From positions 372,001 through 436,000 of the forward strand of contig NZ_JABTCG010000005.1 in the NCBI RefSeq assembly GCF_014610845.1: DNA of 64,000 nt. Direction: 5' to 3'. A program made the translations under genes and the position numbers. The notes beneath the pieces were generated by a model. The model saw only the letters and a list, made by a program, of their open reading frames with translations. It was not told the origin of the DNA and ran no database searches. The DNA is from Maribacter arenosus (GTDB lineage Bacteria > Bacteroidota > Bacteroidia > Flavobacteriales > Flavobacteriaceae). This document shows, in pieces, positions 17,361 to 27,600 of this stretch (positions are counted from its first letter, which is position 1; the number at the start of each line of letters is the position of its first letter).

Positions 17361-18473
17361 ATGTACAAAATGAAACGATTTAAAAAGGCCCTGAAAATAT
17401 TCGCGTACCTCCTTAGCGGTCTCTTTATTATGCTCTTCGGTCTGGTGATCGTACTATGGTTAAAAAGTCCGGGGACTACCGACCCGATCGTTGACGCCAA
17501 TGGCAAGGATATGCCCAATAGTATCGCCTCAATAGAAAAGGTAACCCTTGGTGATTTGGAACAGACCCTTATAATTCGAGGGGCCGATCGTACCAAACCC
17601 GTCATGCTTTTTCTACATGGCGGTCCCGGAAGTCCGGAATTTATATTCCTGAGAAATACGAATAGTGCCATAGAGAATGATTTTGTGATGGTATATTGGG
17701 AACAACGTGGCGCTGGCAAATCCTATTCAGCAGAGATCCCGGTGGAAAGCATGAATCTTAATCAATTCATATCGGATACCAAAGAACTTAGTGAACTGCT
17801 TGCCAAACGGTTTGGAAAAGATAAAATCCATATCATGGGGCATTCCTGGGGGTCTCTACTTGGGATTTTAACCGCTCACCAATACCCTGAGCTATTTTAT
17901 ACCTACTTTGGGATCGGACAGGTATGTCATCAATATAAAGGGGAACGAATTTCCACGGAATGGGCCAAGGAACAGGCCGTTAAACATAAGGACAAAGATG
18001 CCATCGAAGCACTTGGCGCATTGCGTTTTCCCGATTCCCTAGCCGGTAGCGAGGCATGGATGGATTATTTACCTATAGAACGTAAATATGTAATGCAATT
18101 CGGAGGTGGGGTAACCCGCGAAATGAAGGGGATGTGGCCATTGGTCATGATGCTCCTTGAGGCAAAAGAGTACACTTTTGGGGACAAAATGAATTATTTG
18201 AAGGCATCCATGTTCTCGACAAAGCATCTCTGGCCCGAGGTAATCAATACAAATCTATTCCGTGAAATCGATAGCATGCAGGTGCCCGTGTATATCTTCC
18301 AAGGCATACATGATTATCAAACCCCCTATGCGTTGGCCAAGGATTTTTATGATCAATTAAAAGCGCCACAAAAGGCCTTTTATACATTCGAAAATTCAGC
18401 CCATAGCCCCTTGATGGAAGAAAGTGAACGGTTTAACTCGATCGTTAAGGAAAAAGCGGTGGAAAGTGAATGA
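17361..18473 (+). CDS. Membrane-anchored alpha/beta hydrolase (proline iminopeptidase-like)
   Basis: A 370-residue protein with an N-terminal membrane segment (about 11-34). The hydrolase fold shows the oxyanion-hole motif HGGPG (86-90), the YWEQRGAGKS strand-loop typical of prolyl iminopeptidase-type enzymes, the nucleophile elbow GHSWGS (Ser 162) and late acid/base candidates in GIHDYQTP and NSAHSPL. Such enzymes cleave N-terminal proline or small esters/amides; the substrate here is unknown. The start at 17361 or an ATG three codons later both keep the anchor. No partner gene: a terminator lies upstream and 123 bases separate it from the VOC gene. Confidence 0.85.
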   Translation: MYKMKRFKKALKIFAYLLSGLFIMLFGLVIVLWLKSPGTTDPIVDANGKDMPNSIASIEKVTLGDLEQTLIIRGADRTKPVMLFLHGGPGSPEFIFLRNTNSAIENDFVMVYWEQRGAGKSYSAEIPVESMNLNQFISDTKELSELLAKRFGKDKIHIMGHSWGSLLGILTAHQYPELFYTYFGIGQVCHQYKGERISTEWAKEQAVKHKDKDAIEALGALRFPDSLAGSEAWMDYLPIERKYVMQFGGGVTREMKGMWPLVMMLLEAKEYTFGDKMNYLKASMFSTKHLWPEVINTNLFREIDSMQVPVYIFQGIHDYQTPYALAKDFYDQLKAPQKAFYTFENSAHSPLMEESERFNSIVKEKAVESE

Positions 18474-18557
18474 ACATTATGGGAAATCGTTTTGGGAACA
18501 AAAATAATATGTGTACAAAAAATAACCCCTGACATCATCTGTCACTCCGTCTTTTAA

Positions 18558-18577
18558 TTTTGTAGTATTGTTTAACA
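18558..18577 (+). promoter_or_regulatory. TTTTGTAGTATTGTTTAACA box shared with the FAS1 genes
   Basis: This 20-base box matches 17 or more positions of the boxes at 37381-37400 and 39491-39510. It ends 19 bases before the VOC gene ATG. Function as a promoter or activator site is inferred from its position and recurrence. Confidence 0.4.
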
Positions 18578-18596
18578 ACTAAAATCACATACAACC

Positions 18597-18968
18597 ATGA
18601 AAAATGCGATCAGCTGGTTTGAAATACCAGCAACAAATTACGAAAGGGCCAAAAAATTTTACAACACCATGTTGGGCATTAAAATCGCCGATATGCATAT
18701 GCCAGAAGGTAAATATGGGATGTTCCCTTATGATAATGACAATAATGGTGTCGGTGGCGGACTTGTTGAAATGAAGGGTGCCAAGCCTTCCGCCGATGGG
18801 GTGACCATTTACCTGAACGGAGGGGATGACCTAAGCGGACCCCTTTCCCGTGTCGAATCCGCCGGTGGTAAGATATTAATGCCCAAGACCGATATTGGTG
18901 AAAACGGGTTTATGGCCCAATTACTGGATACCGAAGGCAATAGGGTGGCCTTGCATTCTTGGAATTAA
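18597..18968 (+). CDS. VOC (glyoxalase/bleomycin resistance) family protein
   Basis: The 123-residue protein has two beta-alpha-beta-beta-beta units: ISWFEIPATNYERAKKFY at the start, a Gly-rich GGGLVEMKG strand, then VTIYLNGGDDL and a closing DTEGNRVALHSWN. This is the single-domain vicinal-oxygen-chelate layout that dimerises to make metal sites. The reaction is not predictable; relatives are often annotated as glyoxalase-like or PhnB-like. A WYL regulator gene follows 133 bases later on the same strand. Confidence 0.85.
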   Translation: MKNAISWFEIPATNYERAKKFYNTMLGIKIADMHMPEGKYGMFPYDNDNNGVGGGLVEMKGAKPSADGVTIYLNGGDDLSGPLSRVESAGGKILMPKTDIGENGFMAQLLDTEGNRVALHSWN

Positions 18969-18992
18969 AAATTTCTATCCTCATTAGGGGTT

Positions 18993-19026
18993 CTTCGAGT
19001 TCGCACAAGACAAGCTAGGTCGAAAG
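18993..19026. repeat. Degenerate inverted repeat, possible member of the TCGA hairpin family
   Basis: CTTCGA (18993-18998) and TCGAAAG (19020-19026) are inverted around a CAAGACAAGCTAGG core reminiscent of the 13944 and 36011 elements. The arms are short and imperfect. Confidence 0.25.
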
Positions 19027-19101
19027 CCTCCGAAAGATAATTAACAAGGTTATTTGATTCCCCATAAAAACTTACTTTTATGGGGAATCTGTTATTAACT
19101 A

Positions 19102-19785
19102 ATGTCACAACTACCAAGACTTATAAGCATATTGACACTTTTAAAATCCCGTCGGGTTTTAACTGCTCCCGAACTGTCCGATAAGTTTGGTGTAAGTGTA
19201 CGTACGGTTTATCGTGACATTCAAAAACTGATCGAGGGTGGGGTTCCCGTGATTACCATCGAAGGTCGTGGTTACACCCTGATGGATGGGTATACGGTGG
19301 CACCGGTACAGTTTACCGAGAAAGAGGCCAATGCCCTGATCACCGCGGAGCATGTTGTGAAAAAAAGCAAGGATTCCTCTTTTGTTGCCGATTTTGAGGA
19401 TGCCCTTACCAAAATAAAATCGGTGTTCCGATCCTCGGTATTGGAGAAAAGTGAGCTCCTGAACAAAAAAATACATGTCTTTGACCATAGCTTCGAAAAC
19501 ATATCGAGCAATGCCCTCTCAGAGATCCAACTGGCCATTACCCACTTTAATTTTATGGAAATCAACTACCGTAAGGCCGATGATCCCAATATCTCTTTTC
19601 GAAAGATCGAACCTTGTGCCCTATTCGCTACCTATGAAAAGTGGATCTTGATAGCTTGGTGCCATTTACGGAAAGACTATCGGGCATTTCGCATCGATCG
19701 CATCCAACATTTTAAGATACTACAGGAGCAATTCGAGGACCGTAAATTCAATATCCAGGAATATTTCAATTCCTGTCCGTTTTAA
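19102..19785 (+). CDS. YafY-type HTH/WYL domain transcriptional regulator
   Basis: A 227-residue regulator. The N-terminal DeoR-like winged helix reads LTAPELSDKFGVSVRTVYRDIQKL (in part, residues 20-43), followed by the GVPVITIEGRGYTL wing. The C-terminal part is a WYL domain with RKIEPCALFATYEKWILIAW, CHLRKDYRAFRIDRI, which in the family binds nucleic acids or small ligands. Such regulators often control the gene beside them; the VOC gene directly upstream on the same strand is the simplest candidate. Confidence 0.9.
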   Translation: MSQLPRLISILTLLKSRRVLTAPELSDKFGVSVRTVYRDIQKLIEGGVPVITIEGRGYTLMDGYTVAPVQFTEKEANALITAEHVVKKSKDSSFVADFEDALTKIKSVFRSSVLEKSELLNKKIHVFDHSFENISSNALSEIQLAITHFNFMEINYRKADDPNISFRKIEPCALFATYEKWILIAWCHLRKDYRAFRIDRIQHFKILQEQFEDRKFNIQEYFNSCPF

Positions 19786-19927
19786 ATTCCAGAATCCCCA
19801 TCCCGCTAAATAGAACACACCTTTCGGACAAAAAAAAGAGGTGTTCATCATCTGTACTTCCTTCCTAAGAGGAATAAAATATATATTTCATAGGCAATTC
19901 AAGTTCATCCAACAAAACCAACTTTCT

Positions 19928-22024
19928 ATGAAATCGATTCACCTCAAAATCATCCTCAATGCGCTACTGGGTTTATTTTTAATGACCTCATGCGATAGCT
20001 ATAACGACAAGGCCATCGCAGATGAAGAGCAAACCGCCAACTGGTTGGCATACGGTCGAACCCATAACGAAAGACGATTTAGTCCGGCTATACAGATCAA
20101 TACCGAAAACGTATCCAATTTAAAAGTGGATTGGTTTATGGACCTCCCTAATGACGTGGGCCTGGTTAGCACGCCACTTGTGGTAGAAGGGGTACTATTT
20201 TTTACCGGCACCATGAATGTGGTAAGGGCCGTAAATGCCGAGACCGGGGAATTGCTATGGGAATATGATCCCGAAGTGGGCAAAGCGGTTGAAGGGAAAA
20301 AGAAAATAGGATGGAAACACAATCGGGGATTGTCTTTTTACGAAGGCAAGATCTTTGCCGCTACGTGGGATGGTCGGTTGGTGGCCTTGAATGCCAAAAC
20401 AGGGGAAGAAATATGGAAGGTACGTACTTTTGATATGGAAAGATCTCTCTACATCACAGGGGCTCCAAAAGCCTTCAAAGGCAAGGTATTGATCGGCAAC
20501 GGGGGTACGGAAAATGGCCCTACAAGAGGTTGGGTAACCGCCTATGATGCCGATACTGGTAAGGAAGCTTGGAAGTTTTATATCGTCCCGGGAAACCCAG
20601 CGGATGGTTTTGAAAATGAGGCTATGGAAATGGCCGCCGAAACATGGACAGGTGAATGGTGGAAACACGGTGGCGGTGGCAATGCCTGGCATGGGTTTAC
20701 CTATGATGCCGATTTGGATGTGCTGTATATAGGCACTGGAAATGGGTCCCCTTGGAACCGAAAAATAAGAAGTCCGGACGGGGGCGATAATCTGTTTCTA
20801 TGTTCTATTGTAGCACTGAAACCCGATACGGGCGAATACCTTTGGCATTACCAGACCACCCCTGGGGAAAGTTGGGACTACAACAGCAATATGGACATTG
20901 TCCTTGCCGATTTGAATATCGACGGTAAAGAGGTAAAAGCATTGATGCATGCCCCAAAGAACGGATTCTTTTATGTGATAGACCGTGAGACGGGAAAGTT
21001 GATATCCGCCGAACCCTTCGTAGAAACCACGTGGGCTTCCCATATCGACATGAAAACGGGTAGACCTGTTGAAATTGAAGGGGCAAGGTATGAGACCGAG
21101 CCCGCTTATATTGCACCAAACGCCTGGGGTGCCCATAGTTGGCATGCCATGTCTTACAATCTGAATACGGGTCTTGTATACATTCCGGCCCTGCACCAAG
21201 GGGCGAACTATTCCGATGAAGGTATAGATTTAGAGACTTGGCAAGCTGAAGAATTTAAAGGGGGTATGGGTGTTAATACCACTGGCGATGATAGACCACG
21301 GGAATACCCAGCATCACTGATTGCCTGGGATCCCGTAAAGCAAAAGGAAGTTTGGAAAATACGCCAAGAACATTTGCATAATGCCGGTACCTTGACTACC
21401 GCGGGCAATCTTGTGTTTCAAGGGAGACCAGATGGTAAATTTTTGGCCTATAATGCCGAAACCGGTAAAACCCTTTGGACCTTTGATGTGGGATTGGGAA
21501 TAGCGGCCCCACCGATTACCTATACTTTGAACGGAAAACAATACATTGCATTATTGGTCGGATGGGGCGGCGGATATGCCGGTCTTGGTGGCGACAAAGC
21601 AGCTGATTTAGGTTGGGCCTACCGCGCCCAAACCAGAAGGTTGATCAGTTTTTCCTTGGAAGGCACTGCCGACATGCCAAAATTACAACCCCCTGTCATC
21701 CCGGTACCCATTGATGATCCCGATTTTATTATCGACGAGACCTTAGCGAATATCGGAGCATCAAAATATGGGGAATGTACGGCCTGTCATGGATACATAA
21801 GCGGTGGTATGGCACCGGATCTTAGGGCCTCGCCTATTCCTTTGGACAAAGCATCCTTCGAATCGGTATTGAGGGCTGGTTCAAAGGTTGCTATGGGCAT
21901 GCCCGCTCACCCTGATATTACGGATCAGGAATTGGAAGGATTAAGACACTTTATCCGACAAGTGGCGAGATATTACATAAAAAAAGATAGCCTGGATCAA
22001 AATAAGGTCTCGGCCGGGCATTGA
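19928..22024 (+). CDS. PQQ-dependent dehydrogenase with C-terminal cytochrome c domain, lipoprotein
   Basis: This 698-residue product has a signal peptide with lipobox LMTSC. Residues about 35-600 are an eight-bladed quinoprotein propeller with repeated W-docking motifs (TGELLWEYD, TGEEIWKV, TGKEAWKF, TGEYLWHYQ, TGKTLWTFD), the YIGTGNGSPWN calcium/PQQ strand and GESWDYNSNMD with the catalytic Asp pair. The C terminus carries one haem c site, CTACH, and AMGMPAHPDITDQEL with a Met ligand. The vicinal Cys-Cys disulfide of methanol/ethanol dehydrogenases is absent. Alcohol or sugar oxidation passing electrons to the haem is the family role; the substrate is unknown. An upstream ATG at 19841 would ruin the signal peptide. 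Confidence 0.9.
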   Translation: MKSIHLKIILNALLGLFLMTSCDSYNDKAIADEEQTANWLAYGRTHNERRFSPAIQINTENVSNLKVDWFMDLPNDVGLVSTPLVVEGVLFFTGTMNVVRAVNAETGELLWEYDPEVGKAVEGKKKIGWKHNRGLSFYEGKIFAATWDGRLVALNAKTGEEIWKVRTFDMERSLYITGAPKAFKGKVLIGNGGTENGPTRGWVTAYDADTGKEAWKFYIVPGNPADGFENEAMEMAAETWTGEWWKHGGGGNAWHGFTYDADLDVLYIGTGNGSPWNRKIRSPDGGDNLFLCSIVALKPDTGEYLWHYQTTPGESWDYNSNMDIVLADLNIDGKEVKALMHAPKNGFFYVIDRETGKLISAEPFVETTWASHIDMKTGRPVEIEGARYETEPAYIAPNAWGAHSWHAMSYNLNTGLVYIPALHQGANYSDEGIDLETWQAEEFKGGMGVNTTGDDRPREYPASLIAWDPVKQKEVWKIRQEHLHNAGTLTTAGNLVFQGRPDGKFLAYNAETGKTLWTFDVGLGIAAPPITYTLNGKQYIALLVGWGGGYAGLGGDKAADLGWAYRAQTRRLISFSLEGTADMPKLQPPVIPVPIDDPDFIIDETLANIGASKYGECTACHGYISGGMAPDLRASPIPLDKASFESVLRAGSKVAMGMPAHPDITDQELEGLRHFIRQVARYYIKKDSLDQNKVSAGH

Positions 22025-22099
22025 ATCCGTTACGAACTTAAAATAGGCTGGGAATCGATAGTTATTGTTTAAGATGTTTCTTGTTTACTACATGCATTG

Positions 22100-22107
22100 T
22101 ATCTTTG
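22100..22107 (+). promoter_or_regulatory. Bacteroidota -7 promoter element (TATCTTTG)
   Basis: TATCTTTG matches TAnnTTTG exactly and ends 15 bases before the thioesterase ATG at 22123. A TTG at 22081-22083 could be the -33 element, though spacing is a little short. Confidence 0.5.
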
Positions 22108-22122
22108 GGGTAAAATATTACA

Positions 22123-22557
22123 ATGAACAAACCCCTGGCATATTTCAAGGAACACATAGGCAAAGATGCCTCCCAATCCCCTTCCCCCCTGATGCAATGG
22201 TTGAACCCTATCTTGATCCGTGCGGAAGCCGGTGAACTGGAGTTTTCCTATGTAGTGCGAAACGAAATGACCAATCCTTTGGGAATCATTCATGGGGGCA
22301 CAACCGCGGCGATCATCGACGATGCCATGGGGGCCGCTGTTTTTTCTTTGGGACTACCTCATGTCTACACCACAGTGAGCCTTTCGGTAGACTATTTTAG
22401 CCGTGCCCAAGTAGGGGAAACCATTATTGCCCAGACCAAAATCATTAAAAAAGGCAAACAGATCATCAATGCCGAATGTGAGGTCTGGAATGAAGACAAA
22501 ACCCGATTGATCGCCAAAGGCCACTCGAACCTTATCCAAAGCAAAATTCCACTATAA
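22123..22557 (+). CDS. PaaI family hotdog thioesterase
   Basis: A 144-residue hotdog-fold protein. The key segment NPLGIIHGGTTAAIIDDAMG (in part) carries the HGG loop and the catalytic acidic residue on the central helix; VSLSVDYFSRAQVGE and IINAECEVWNED form the sheet. The family hydrolyses acyl-CoA thioesters such as hydroxyphenylacetyl- or benzoyl-CoA; substrate is not predictable. Length is usual for the family. A good -7 element lies just upstream, so it is probably transcribed alone. Confidence 0.9.
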   Translation: MNKPLAYFKEHIGKDASQSPSPLMQWLNPILIRAEAGELEFSYVVRNEMTNPLGIIHGGTTAAIIDDAMGAAVFSLGLPHVYTTVSLSVDYFSRAQVGETIIAQTKIIKKGKQIINAECEVWNEDKTRLIAKGHSNLIQSKIPL

Positions 22558-22717
22558 ATCCTCTAATTCTTGCTTTCTATTAAGTATTGACTGCCTTATT
22601 TTATAGGTAATGGCATACTATTGGCACGAAAAGGACGTTCTAGTACGAAGTAATCCAAATCTTACGATTTTTATAGTATTAATAATCTATACTATAATTT
22701 AAAAAAACTTCAACTTA

Positions 22718-23956
22718 ATGATAGCACCTCAAGACCATATTTACGAAAAAGAACGTTTGGAAGCTTTGGAATCCTATTCCATTTTGGATTCACTGCCAGA
22801 AGAGGATTATAATTCCTTGACCGCCATTGCGGCCGAAATTTGTGGCACCCCTATTTCACTTGTAAGCTTATTGGATCATGAAAGGCAATGGTTTAAATCC
22901 AGTTTCGGACTTGATGTCTCCGAGACCCCCAAGGAATATGCCTTTTGTGCCCATGCCATAAATGAGGAAGAGGATATTTTTATTATCCAGGATTCTAGAA
23001 CGGATGAACGATTTCATGATAATCCCCTAGTGATTGATGAACCAAAGGTGATTTTTTACGCAGGAGTCCCACTATGTACACCAGAAGGACTCCCTTTAGG
23101 AACGCTTTGTGTAATTGATCACAAGCCACGACTTTTAAGCCAAGGTCAAATTAAATCTTTAAAGGCCCTATCGCATCAAGTCATGAATCTTTTACAATTG
23201 CGAAAGACCAATAGGCAACTGAAGTTGACATTACAAGACCTAGAGGAAAAGAATGATGAATTGGAGCGTTTCGCTTATATAGCTGCACATGATCTTAAAT
23301 CCCCTTTGAACAATATTTCAACAACTACTGAGGTGTTTTCTGAAGGCTATGCATCGATTTTGGATGAGGATGGAAGAATGTTGATTGGCTTTATAAGTAA
23401 AGCGGCCAGTCAACTCAAGGGGCTTGTCGACGGACTTTTGGCTTATAGTAAAAGTGATTCCATCTTAAAAGAAAAAGGGACTAAAATCGATATTAAATCA
23501 CTTCAGAAAGACATTCTTGGTTTGTTCGCTTACGACAATTCGGTCTCTATTGATATCATTTCAGAATTGGAATATATAACAACAAACAGAACCGCTATTG
23601 ACCAAATATTGATCAATCTTGTCGGCAATGCCATCAAATACAACGATAAAGAGAATACAGAGGTTACAATTGAAGTCGTTGGGCACGATGAGGACTATAC
23701 CTTTACGGTAGTTGATAATGGCCCAGGTATTCCTGACGGGGAACAACATAAGATTTTCCAAATCTTTAAAGTATTGGCCCCAAAGGATAGATTTGGGGAA
23801 TCGGGAAATGGCATAGGGTTGGCCACTGTAAAAAGAATAACGGAGAAAATGGGCGGTACCATTAGCATTGAATCCGAAAAAGGTCAGGGTTGTAAATTTA
23901 TATTCAACCTAAAAAAGACAGGTCACCCAACCGAAGAATTACAAATGGCAAAATAG
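22718..23956 (+). CDS. GAF-domain sensor histidine kinase (soluble)
   Basis: The 412-residue protein has no membrane segment. Residues about 10-165 form a GAF domain (ISLVSLLDHERQWFKS, EYAFCAHAI, FYAGVPLCTPEGLPLGTLCVID), a variant common in Bacteroidota with paired Cys residues in the ligand strand. A coiled linker leads to HisKA with the phosphoacceptor H191 in AHDLKSPL, then HATPase_c with NLVGNAIKY (N box), DNGPGIP (G1) and GNGIGLA (G2). No response regulator gene is adjacent, so it is an orphan kinase. A terminator follows 25 bases after the stop. Confidence 0.9.
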   Translation: MIAPQDHIYEKERLEALESYSILDSLPEEDYNSLTAIAAEICGTPISLVSLLDHERQWFKSSFGLDVSETPKEYAFCAHAINEEEDIFIIQDSRTDERFHDNPLVIDEPKVIFYAGVPLCTPEGLPLGTLCVIDHKPRLLSQGQIKSLKALSHQVMNLLQLRKTNRQLKLTLQDLEEKNDELERFAYIAAHDLKSPLNNISTTTEVFSEGYASILDEDGRMLIGFISKAASQLKGLVDGLLAYSKSDSILKEKGTKIDIKSLQKDILGLFAYDNSVSIDIISELEYITTNRTAIDQILINLVGNAIKYNDKENTEVTIEVVGHDEDYTFTVVDNGPGIPDGEQHKIFQIFKVLAPKDRFGESGNGIGLATVKRITEKMGGTISIESEKGQGCKFIFNLKKTGHPTEELQMAK

Positions 23957-23980
23957 ACCAATAAGACCTACATATATATA

Positions 23981-24009
23981 ATCCATAACCTTTGGCTATG
24001 GATTTTTTT
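23981..24009 (+). terminator. Rho-independent terminator
   Basis: ATCCATAACC (23981-23990) pairs with GGCTATGGAT (23994-24003) with one mismatch, followed by six T. It ends the GAF kinase gene. Confidence 0.75.
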
Positions 24010-24212
24010 ATACCCCAGATTTGCGACTTTGGAAGCATCCCGCCTGAAATATATTTTTAATACAAAAACATGGTGGATAGATAAAAAAAAGCGGTAACTT
24101 TCATAAGCGACCTATAGGAGTATGGTCCAAGCGATATACGTTGAACCTGATGATCCACTTTAGGCCTTTGTTATTATTGTATCGGAAAGAAACGAATTCT
24201 TAAAAAGAACAT

Positions 24213-24422
24213 ATGACGTCCAACTATAAAAAGATATTCACCGGAGATTCCTTAAAGGCAAAACTATTGGTTGCCAGGCTTCATGAAATAGGCATTGAAG
24301 CTGTTGTTAAAGACGAGGCCGAATCGGCGCGATTGGCAGGTTTTGCCTCCTCGATGTTAGGGCAGGTCGATGTGTATGTACATAAGGATGAGGAAGAAAA
24401 GGCACTGACGGTAATATACTAA
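24213..24422 (+). CDS. DUF2007 domain protein (putative signal-transducing protein)
   Basis: A 69-residue protein spanning the entire DUF2007 fold: KKIFTGDSLKAKLLVARLHEIGIEAVVKD (in part), a short loop, then VDVYVHKDEEEKALTVI. The family is widespread in Bacteroidota as a small stand-alone or fused domain, with a PII-like ferredoxin fold suggested but no known ligand. Cytoplasmic. It sits between two histidine kinase genes on the same strand, more than 200 bases from each, so no operon is implied. Confidence 0.8.
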   Translation: MTSNYKKIFTGDSLKAKLLVARLHEIGIEAVVKDEAESARLAGFASSMLGQVDVYVHKDEEEKALTVIY

Positions 24423-24551
24423 AAATAAGCTGTTAAGGGCATAATTCCATACCTCTTCCTATAATCTTACCATGCACACATCATTCCTAATTGATGATGG
24501 TGGTTATTGGTCCTGATATACAGATTTGACACCCTTTTAATGCAGATTTCT

Positions 24552-24588
24552 TATCTTAGTTTTATATCATTTTTAAGAGCGCTTAAAA
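24552..24588 (+). promoter_or_regulatory. TATCTTAG promoter-like element with TTTTAAG/CTTAAAA hairpin
   Basis: TATCTTAG at 24552-24559 is followed eleven bases later by a perfect TTTTAAG-AGCG-CTTAAAA stem-loop (24571-24588). The hybrid two-component gene starts 51 bases further on. Confidence 0.45.
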
Positions 24589-24639
24589 GTCCCCCCCTTT
24601 TACATAGATACAACGCATATTGTCAACTAAGAATTAACG

Positions 24640-27600
24640 ATGAGAACAGTAAGCCATCTTAGAGTTCCTATCTGCAATTTTTTATTGCTACTAATTTGCT
24701 ATGGCAGTATTTTTTCTCAAGAAATTGACCCAAGAATCAGATACTATTCTTTGGAGCACGGACTTTCACAGGTAACAATAAATGACCTTATCCAAGATAA
24801 ATCAGGATTTATATGGCTTGGCACACAAGATGGCCTTAATAGGTTCGATGGGCAAAAATTCAGACATTTCAAGTACAGTGAATTAGATTCCACATCAATA
24901 TCTTGTAATTCAATTACCAAATTGTTGGCCGATCCCAATGGAAACGTCTGGGTTGGTACCTTGGATGACGGACTTAATTATTATGATGCCAATCTCGATA
25001 TATTCCATAGAATAAAGTTGAGGGCCAAAAAAAATGAAAGTATTACTGGTTTGACGATTGAAGAAAATGGGATTCTCTGGGTAACCACAAGAAATTCGGG
25101 ACTGTACAGCTTACAGCCAACTAAGACCGGGTCCTTTTATCAGGAAAATTTTCTAAATGATAAAGCCTTAAGCGCCTTGACCTTAGATTCACAACAAAAT
25201 TTATGGATTGGAAGTTTGCAAGGAGCGGTATACAAATGGAACTTGCAAATCTCCAAAACCCCTCCAAAAACACCTGAGGTTCGGATTCAAGGAAATATTC
25301 TGGCTTTTTATAAAACCACAAATGGACTTCTCATAGGTACTGATATCGGACTTTATATCTATGATTTGAACCGTAAGTCAATTATGCCCTTTAACCTTAA
25401 CGAAAATGGTGTAAGCCAAACAAGGCATATCACAGAATTTTTGGATGATGATGGTTCAAAGGTTTGGATAGGAACCGGTTCTGGTCTCTACCTCTTTGAT
25501 TGGCGCTCTAAAAAAGTATTGAAAAAAATCGCATACAATGAGGATAATACCCTTGGTCTCAGTAACAATACCGTACAATCCCTTTTACGAATTGAAGCCA
25601 ATCAAATTTTTGTAGGGACCGCCAATAATTTAAATCTTCTAGATTTCAAAGAACCTTATTTTAAGAATATTTCCAAAAACAAACGAGGGGATCATTTATT
25701 GAATGACAATGTCGTTTTCTCGATCCTGAAAGATGAAAACCAATTATGGATTGGAACTTCGGATGGTGGGCTGAATTTGATACAAGAAGGAAAAAACTAC
25801 TATTTCAAGGAAGATCAAAACAATGCTTTGAGTATTTCAGGAAATGTGGTTCGCGAAATTGTAAAAGACCATAAAAACCAAAGATTGTGGTTAGCAACAA
25901 CACGCGGTTTAAGTATGTTGGATTTAAAGTCATTTGACCCTGAAAATCCAAAATTCAAGGTGTTTAAACATGACCCAAATAATCCGGAAACCATTAATAA
26001 CGATTTTATCAAAGGTATTACCTTGGATAACGGAGGAAATGTTTGGGGGGCAACTTTTGGGCATGGTATTTTTAGACTAACCCTGAGCGGTAGTAATGAT
26101 GTTAAAGTAAAAAGATTTAAAAATGAAAGATATAATCCTAATTCATTGATCAATGATTTTACCCAATGTATTCTCGCCGATGCCGATGACAACATTTGGA
26201 TAGGATCTCAAGGGGGATTGACCCGACTTAGCAATATCGCAATTAATCTGGATCAGCCTGTTTTTACCAATTATGTGGAGGATGTAAATGATGACACCTC
26301 AATTTCGGCCAATTCAGTGTACGATATCACCATTGATTCCAATGAAAAAATGTGGTTAGCAACTCACTATGGATTGAATTTATATTTAGGTGATAACAAA
26401 TTCCAATCATGGGTAAATCCAGAACAGAAAATGAATGGAATTATATATTGTATTCAACATGATGATTCTGATAAGCTGTGGTTGGGAACCACAGAGGGCA
26501 TAGTAAAATTCGATCCAGTTTTGGACGACTTTAGATATTATGGTGTAAATGATGGTATTCAAAGTAAGGAATTTGATATACATGCTAAGTATTTGGACGA
26601 CGTAGGTACAGTTTATTTAGGGGGTATAGCCGGGGTAACCTATTTTCAACCAAAATATTTAGAAAAAATTGACCGCCCGGAATCGCTGTATTTTTCACAA
26701 TTACGGGTGAGAGATGAAATTGTAAAGACCAACAATGCGACAAAACCTTGGCTTACAAACTCAATAATCAATACAGGGAACTTACAGTTTAGGCATGATG
26801 AATTCCCTTTTTATCTTGACTTTTCCAGTATAGATTATCGGCTGAACAAGGATGTTTCCTATGCCTATAAGCTTTTACCAATCGATGCCGACTGGAACTT
26901 TTTAAAAGAACCGGAAATCCAATTTTTAAACCTTCCTTCTGGCAGTTACACCTTGCAGGTCAACGGTTTCTCGAGAGGAGAGGAATGGGAACAAACACCC
27001 TTACAAATGGATCTTGAGATTCTACCCCCTTGGTGGGCAACTTGGTGGGCCTATCTTCTTTACGCCGGTATTACGATCGCTTTTGCAGACAGATTCTACC
27101 GCTTTCAGCTCTCAAAACGATTGGCCATAGCTGAAAGCCTTCGCCTAAAAGAGGTAAATGAACTAAAAAATAGTTTATATGATAATATTACGCATGAATT
27201 TAGAACTCCACTTACTGTTATACTTGGGATGACAGATTCACTGGAAAGTGAATTACGGACCAAAACAAATCCACCCATAAAAAATTCGGTTGAAATGATT
27301 CGTAGAAATGGCAGAAAACTGTTATCCTTAGTGAATGAGATGCTGGATCTTTCCAAACTTGAAAGTGGTCATATGGAAACGAATCTCATACAAATCAACG
27401 TAGTGCCCTTTATTAAATATTTAGGGGAAAGTTTTCATTCATTTGCCCAGGAAGATGACATACATTTCACAGTGTATTCTGAAATTGATGAATTAATGAT
27501 GGATGTGGATTCGCAGAAATTATCAACTATCATATCAAACTTACTCTCTAATGCCATAAAATTTACGCCCCCGCTTGGAAAAATCGTGCTTCATATCCAT

